This document shows positions 4,663-9,108 of a stretch of DNA of 9,108 nt, one piece after another. Source of the stretch: Phycisphaerae bacterium (GTDB lineage: Bacteria > Planctomycetota > Phycisphaerae > Sedimentisphaerales > UBA12454); the NCBI GenBank assembly GCA_028712345.1, contig JAQTQF010000056.1, positions 1-9,108 on the forward strand, read 5' to 3'. The notes under the pieces are model-generated. The model was not told where the DNA came from and did no database searches. It saw only the letters and a program-made list of their open reading frames with translations. Position 1 is the stretch's first letter; every line of letters starts with the position of its first letter. A program made the position numbers and the translations under genes.

Positions 4663-7600
4663 TCAGCCGGCGATTATTCTCAGGGTAATAATCTCAAAGG
4701 GTCTTACGGACAATTTTATTTCGTTTGCCGAATGTTCCAGTTTTGTCAAATTTTCTTCGAGCAGATTGCTTCTGTACACTTCTGCGATTTTGAATCCTGC
4801 CGTCAAAGTTACAGTTCCGCGTTTGCGCTGGCTTTGGTAAAGTCTTACTATAATGCCTTTGCCGTCCTCGGCTTTTTTGATTGTTTCGATGACGAGGTCG
4901 GAACCGTCAACCGACAGGAAACTTCCGACAGTCTTTGCGGTTTGTGTTTTGCTGTCGTTCTCAACAAGCATAATCGCATCGTTAAGGCAATAGGCCTCGG
5001 CAAGGGTTGTCTGGCCGACAGGTCCGCTGTGGCCAAGCAGGCTGTAGCAGAATTCCTGTCTGCCCTGGTCTGCCGAATGGTCGGGAGTCGTTGTGCCGCG
5101 AAGCAGGCTGATGCGCATCAGGTTGTCTTTTATATCGTAGCCGTACTTGCAATCGTTGAGCAGACTTACGCCGTAATCGCTTTCGCTTAAATCTGCCCAC
5201 TTCTGCGCCCAGACCTCGAATTGTGCCCAGTCCCAGCTCGTATTTTTGTGCGTGGTTCGTTCGATATTGCCCCACTGTATTTCATAAGTTGCCTTCGACG
5301 AAAGTATATCCACCGGAAAAGCGCTCTTGAGGAAGATGTTCTGCTGATTCCAGTCTATTACGGTGTCGAAATCTATCCGAGCGATGTTTTGTGAAATGGA
5401 AATCCGCTGGGTATAATTGCTCGAAAGAATTTGCCTCTGTATTTCGAGCGTTGCCCGCAATGGACCTGCCTCGACGACTTTTATAGAAGAAGCCGGCTCG
5501 GCCAGGAATTTTTTGTCTTCATAATAAATATCGATATCCCACGCATCGGCAGCCAGTGGTCGGTCCTCGAATGCCTGGAATTGATTTGCGACCTGACCGG
5601 CGGCAAGAAGCTGACGATTGTTTATTTTGTCATAAATACTGGTGATGTCGCCGGCGGCGTTGAATTTTACCTGAACGAATTGGTTCTCGAGCAAATCAGC
5701 CTTGGCGACGAGAGTATTTTTGATTTCCGCCGCTTTGCCTGAAGCGATTTTCAAACCGCAGGCGCCGTAAGGAGCAAGATTCTCGCCGGCAATCAGCGTT
5801 CCGCTGTTTATATCCTGAGTCGGAACAGGCTTTCCGTCGGCAGTTTCGAGATGCTGGTTTTCATCGAGTTTGCCGTTCCAGACTGCAAGGTCGTTTCGCC
5901 TGAACGATGTCGGATTTACCAAAACTAAATCGCCGCCGGTATTCTTTGCGATTGCCGAGCAGGCCGAGTCCTTTACCTCACGGGCCAGTGCATACACTTT
6001 TTCGTAGTCCTGGAGCGACTCGACATAGACCTCGTTTATGCTGCTGCCGGGAATGATGTCGTGAAACTGATTAAGACAAACCAATTTCCACGCTTTGTGC
6101 AATTGGTCGTGCGGATAGTTATATTTGTCGTCTATCGTCGAAGCCATTGCCGCGGCAAATTCGGCATCGTGGAGCATAAACTCGCTCTTGCGGTTGGCTC
6201 TTTTGTTTCGGCTCTGGGTTGTGAAAGTTCCTCGATGAAATTCCGGATAAAATTCACCGTTCCAGCCGGGCAGTACATCGCCTGTTGTTTTTTCGAGTTT
6301 TTCAAAGAAGTCCCCGGCCTTGCCGCAGCGGATTTGCGGCGCAGAGGGGAATTCGCTCATCTCGCGGATGTTTTCGAGCATTTCTCTCGTCGGTCCGCCG
6401 CCGCCGTCGCCGAAACCGAATGCTATCAGAAGCTGCTGATGATGTTCTTTTTGTTGAAAACTGTTCCATGTGCCTATGACCTGCTGCGGGTCAACCATTG
6501 CGTTATAGGTATGGTTAGTCCCGACAGTCAATTGACTTTGTGTGCTTTGGGGGGTGGTTGCAAAATGAGTTAAAATCTTTGTGCCGTCGATTCCCTGCCA
6601 CCAGAAAGTATCATAAGGAATTCTGTTATACTGGTTCCAGCTCATCTTGGTTGTGAAAAAGTATTTCATTCCAGCCTCTTTAGCCAGCTGCGGCAGACAG
6701 GCCGAATATCCGAAGACATCGGGAAGCCACAGCACCGGCGTTTCGGCATCGGCGCCGAAGTGCTTTTTGAAAAAGCCTCTGCCGAGCAGGAATTGTCTTG
6801 CCATCGCCTCTGCTCCGCTTATATTCGTATCGGCCTCGACCCACATACCGCCGGTCACTTCCCAGTTGCCGCGGGCAACGGCTTTCTTTATTTCTTCAAA
6901 CAGTTCAGGATAGTCTTCGAGAAGGTAATCGTATAACTGCGGCTGGCTTTGGAGGAAATGGAAATCCTTGAATTGCTCCATCAGGCGAATCGCGTTGTAA
7001 AAGGTGCGTCCTGATTTTCTTCTGGTTTGTCGCAAAGGCCACAGCCAGGCAACATCGATGTGTGCGTGCCCGGCGGCAGTCAAATCGACATCGAGCGGCC
7101 GGCCGGCGGACTTAATACCTTTGCAAAGAATTTTATTCGCCTCAGCTACACTTTGGTAAAAGCCATCGCCGAGCGGGTCGTGTGTGTCCAATCCTTTAAA
7201 TGCGTCGTTGAGAGCGTTGAGCAGTTTACCTTTGGCCGGGTCATTTTCGTCCAGGCCGTTGGAAGCCCCAAGAGCGACTCTGGCCGAGGCAATAAAATCG
7301 CGAGTAGGCTGGTCAATTTGAACGACAAAGCAGGGGCGCATAAAAAGACTGGATGGGTTTTTCATATACGAAGAACCAGTCCAGCCGTGCATCGCGAGCG
7401 TGTGCGATTTTCCGCTGCGCCAGCGGGCAGGAAGAATAATTTCCTGATGATGACGGTCGCAGGAACTGTAAGGCTCGGAATCTATATAGGCAAGAGCTTC
7501 AGGATGGCTGAAGTCTCCCGCTTCGCCGAGCGGCAGAAAAAGCGCGACGGGATTTTTTTTGTCCCAGTCGGCAGGAACACTGAAATGTGTTCTTAAAACG

Positions 7601-7815
7601 AAATCCTGATCCCGCTGTCCCCAGTATGTGTTTTGCGAAATAACTGCCCATTTGCTGTCGTCTAAATCTGTCTCTACGAATTTTTTATTTTCGCTTTTGT
7701 CAAGTGCCAAATAACGAAAATCCGCGAGCTGCCGTTTTTTTCTGTAAACAAGCGGCTCGATTACGCCAAGATATTTGGCAATCTTTTTAGCCGTAAAGTA
7801 ATTCTTGTGGTACAT
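4663..7815 (-). CDS. Alpha-mannosidase, glycoside hydrolase family 38 (MAN2C1/Ams1-like)
   Basis: This 1050-aa retaining alpha-mannosidase should release mannose from alpha-mannosides or oligomannose. Layout: N-terminal beta-rich domain (about 1-240), GH38 catalytic domain (about 245-520), alpha-helical middle domain (about 521-625, with HRGTFTTQ at 527), then the C-terminal beta domains. AAGHAHIDVAWLWP supplies zinc ligands His252 and Asp254. WLPDVFGYS places the nucleophile at Asp366, 112 residues after Asp254, the same spacing as Asp92-Asp204 in Drosophila Golgi mannosidase II. GFGDGGGGPT (Asp470) is the conserved loop, possibly carrying the acid/base. NQFHDIIPGS gives the third zinc ligand, His585. 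There is no signal peptide, and the length matches the cytosolic subfamily, so it probably acts on imported oligosaccharides. The start has a good SD (GGGAGG, 7824-7829 on the minus strand). The reading frame is intact. I see no clear promoter in 7816-7872; it may rely partly on readthrough from upstream. Confidence 0.96.
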   Translation of the reverse strand: MYHKNYFTAKKIAKYLGVIEPLVYRKKRQLADFRYLALDKSENKKFVETDLDDSKWAVISQNTYWGQRDQDFVLRTHFSVPADWDKKNPVALFLPLGEAGDFSHPEALAYIDSEPYSSCDRHHQEIILPARWRSGKSHTLAMHGWTGSSYMKNPSSLFMRPCFVVQIDQPTRDFIASARVALGASNGLDENDPAKGKLLNALNDAFKGLDTHDPLGDGFYQSVAEANKILCKGIKSAGRPLDVDLTAAGHAHIDVAWLWPLRQTRRKSGRTFYNAIRLMEQFKDFHFLQSQPQLYDYLLEDYPELFEEIKKAVARGNWEVTGGMWVEADTNISGAEAMARQFLLGRGFFKKHFGADAETPVLWLPDVFGYSACLPQLAKEAGMKYFFTTKMSWNQYNRIPYDTFWWQGIDGTKILTHFATTPQSTQSQLTVGTNHTYNAMVDPQQVIGTWNSFQQKEHHQQLLIAFGFGDGGGGPTREMLENIREMSEFPSAPQIRCGKAGDFFEKLEKTTGDVLPGWNGEFYPEFHRGTFTTQSRNKRANRKSEFMLHDAEFAAAMASTIDDKYNYPHDQLHKAWKLVCLNQFHDIIPGSSINEVYVESLQDYEKVYALAREVKDSACSAIAKNTGGDLVLVNPTSFRRNDLAVWNGKLDENQHLETADGKPVPTQDINSGTLIAGENLAPYGACGLKIASGKAAEIKNTLVAKADLLENQFVQVKFNAAGDITSIYDKINNRQLLAAGQVANQFQAFEDRPLAADAWDIDIYYEDKKFLAEPASSIKVVEAGPLRATLEIQRQILSSNYTQRISISQNIARIDFDTVIDWNQQNIFLKSAFPVDILSSKATYEIQWGNIERTTHKNTSWDWAQFEVWAQKWADLSESDYGVSLLNDCKYGYDIKDNLMRISLLRGTTTPDHSADQGRQEFCYSLLGHSGPVGQTTLAEAYCLNDAIMLVENDSKTQTAKTVGSFLSVDGSDLVIETIKKAEDGKGIIVRLYQSQRKRGTVTLTAGFKIAEVYRSNLLEENLTKLEHSANEIKLSVRPFEIITLRIIAG

Positions 7816-7872
7816 CAGTCCTCCCTAAGGTCCCTAAAACAAAAAATATTACCGGTTTTTTCAGTCATCATT

Positions 7873-7898
7873 AAAAAACCGGCGAGAAGTATCGCCGG
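7873..7898 (-). terminator. Rho-independent terminator after the SH3b gene
   Basis: On the minus strand CCGGCGA-TACTTC-TCGCCGG (7898-7879) is followed by six T (7878-7873). It lies about 35 bases past the stop of the SH3b gene and about 58 bases before the mannosidase start. Its 3' arm plus T-run (7882-7873) can instead pair with AAAAAACCGG (minus strand, 7861-7852), an overlapping 10-bp alternative hairpin. Confidence 0.88.
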
Positions 7899-7933
7899 CT
7901 GTGTATTATTAAATTATTCAACCCATACAAATT

Positions 7934-9108
7934 TTATTTTCCAGAAATCTCAGGAGCCTTATTTGGATCCTGCTGCTCTTTCTGTTCCTGTGGTTCGAGA
8001 ATTTCTATTTTCTCGAATTTTACCAACGCCATTTTGCTTTGGTCGTCCCTGCTGATTTTTCCAATAAGGCCGACTTTCTTGTCTGCCAGGGAATTAAGAT
8101 CAAGACTGCCCGCTTGTCCGACAGGCTCGGCAAAGCAGAGGGGGACATTATTTGCATCTGCTATAATAAATCTCTTTGTTAGTGGCCGTGATTCGTAAAC
8201 AAGGGATGTTTTCAATGTGCCGATAACTGCGTATTTGCTGGTATCTGAAAGTGTTCCAAGCTTTTCCTGTCTGTCTTTTTCTATTTCCGCCAGTGTTTTA
8301 TCTAATTGTTCGTTTTGTTTCTGCAACTGGCTGGACGCCTGAGCTGCAAGTTCACATCGCCCGATATCTTTAAGCAGATACTTTGCATAGTTTTCGGCAT
8401 CACCGTTTTCGTTGGCATCAACGAGTTTTTGCAGCTCTGTTTTGATTTTCGAGTAATCCTGTCCAATAAGCGGTTTTGTTTTTTCGTCCTCGAACTGTTT
8501 TTCGAGTTCGTAATATATTTCGATATTACGATTTTTGGCTTCTATTTGTTCAATAAGCACATTTGGTTTTATTTCTTCTTCGACGGTGGTTGCCGGAATG
8601 TGCGGCAGTTTCAATTCAAGGTTGTCAGCACTGCGGAGGAATTTAATATATTGACTGCTCGTCCAGAGACAAGCGCCTTGCGGGGGGGCGATTTTGTAGT
8701 AGTCGCCTATTGCCTGACCTATGATCCGAACTTTCTGTCCTTTGGAAACCGTAATCTGAACGCTGTCCGACCGCATAGGTTCTCTGTCGTCGCTGCCGGC
8801 ATAAACTCTGACATTATCATCGCTGACGATGCCGACTTGCGGCTTATTGGCATCTGCCTGGACATACTGTTTGAATATCCAGGAAAAACTGCCCGGCGGC
8901 GGCAGAATCTTTGTCCAGATATACTTCTGCTCAACAACGACAACCTGCATCGGAGTGCTTATTTTGCCGCAACTGTAAAAATTCATTCCCGGCCCGGAAC
9001 GAACATTGATTTCGGTGCCCGTAACTTCTCCGATATAGGGATATTTAATATCATTCGTATCTGCGGGCGCAATGTCGGTCTGTCCGAGAACCGCGGGCCT
9101 CTGTTCTG
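7934..9108 (-). CDS. Tandem SH3b-domain protein, 5' end outside the window
   Basis: The frame is open from the right edge to the stop at 7934, giving 390 visible residues. The first in-frame ATG (8986-8984) is not the start: it falls inside the bacterial SH3 signature INVRSGPGMNFY, with 40 upstream residues in frame. Visible residues about 22-82 form the first SH3b domain and about 92-157 the second (NVRVYAGSDD...GDYYKIAPPQG). Both end in a related P-P-x-G-x-x-x-W-x-x-x-x-Y pattern. Residues 180-285 are charged and helical, with likely coiled coil around SSQLQKQNEQLDKTLAEIE. A compact C-terminal region (about 290-375, starting KYAVIGTLKTS) and a Gln/Glu/Pro-rich tail follow. SH3b domains often bind cell-wall or surface ligands, and export is likely but the signal peptide would be off the edge. 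No catalytic domain is seen. The exact role is unknown. Confidence 0.85.
   Translation of the reverse strand, partial: EQRPAVLGQTDIAPADTNDIKYPYIGEVTGTEINVRSGPGMNFYSCGKISTPMQVVVVEQKYIWTKILPPPGSFSWIFKQYVQADANKPQVGIVSDDNVRVYAGSDDREPMRSDSVQITVSKGQKVRIIGQAIGDYYKIAPPQGACLWTSSQYIKFLRSADNLELKLPHIPATTVEEEIKPNVLIEQIEAKNRNIEIYYELEKQFEDEKTKPLIGQDYSKIKTELQKLVDANENGDAENYAKYLLKDIGRCELAAQASSQLQKQNEQLDKTLAEIEKDRQEKLGTLSDTSKYAVIGTLKTSLVYESRPLTKRFIIADANNVPLCFAEPVGQAGSLDLNSLADKKVGLIGKISRDDQSKMALVKFEKIEILEPQEQKEQQDPNKAPEISGK

Noticed and set aside
4645..7596. Several plus-strand open frames of 88-189 codons opposite the mannosidase
   Set aside because: They lie entirely antisense to a full-length GH38 gene with all catalytic motifs, lack SDs and show no domain-like composition.

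Overview
The window most likely comes from a bacterium of the Planctomycetota, class Phycisphaerae or a close relative. This is inferred from two near-identical PEP-CTERM surface proteins ending in a YRRK tail, a GxGYxYP-family secreted protein, an SH3b-domain protein with a planctomycete-like repeat tail, and moderate GC with strong SD sequences. Verrucomicrobiota or Lentisphaerota remain possible. There is no ribosomal or other phylogenetic marker to settle it.

Layout. Left block (1-2328, all minus strand): the 5' end of a secreted protein with a GTG start runs off the left edge. It is followed rightwards by two tandem paralogous PEP-CTERM beta-helix-like proteins. Each of the two complete genes has its own near-consensus sigma70-type promoter, an identical 25-nt leader/SD segment and its own intrinsic terminator, so they look like separate transcription units born by duplication. 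Between them lies a cluster of four perfect hairpins (1234-1330) resembling a REP-type intergenic repeat. Middle block: a divergent intergenic region (2216-2486) serves the second PEP-CTERM gene (minus) and a plus-strand gene for a secreted GxGYxYP putative glycoside hydrolase (641 aa). Right block: a cytoplasmic GH38 alpha-mannosidase of about 1050 aa (minus) converges on the GxGYxYP gene. The convergent gap holds a bidirectional terminator and a 175-bp MITE-like element. Upstream of the mannosidase, and ending in an intrinsic terminator, is a gene for a tandem SH3b-domain protein that runs off the right edge.

How the genes might work together: the secreted GxGYxYP protein and the cytosolic alpha-mannosidase would suit breakdown of mannose-containing glycans. 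The PEP-CTERM proteins are predicted envelope or matrix components exported and processed by an exosortase encoded elsewhere. No shared operon ties these roles together, so the link is inference only. I see no CRISPR array, RNA gene, phage gene, transposase gene or defence system. The less ordinary content is non-coding: the hairpin cluster, the MITE-like element, the repeated promoter/leader module, and a direct-repeat/palindrome block upstream of one promoter.
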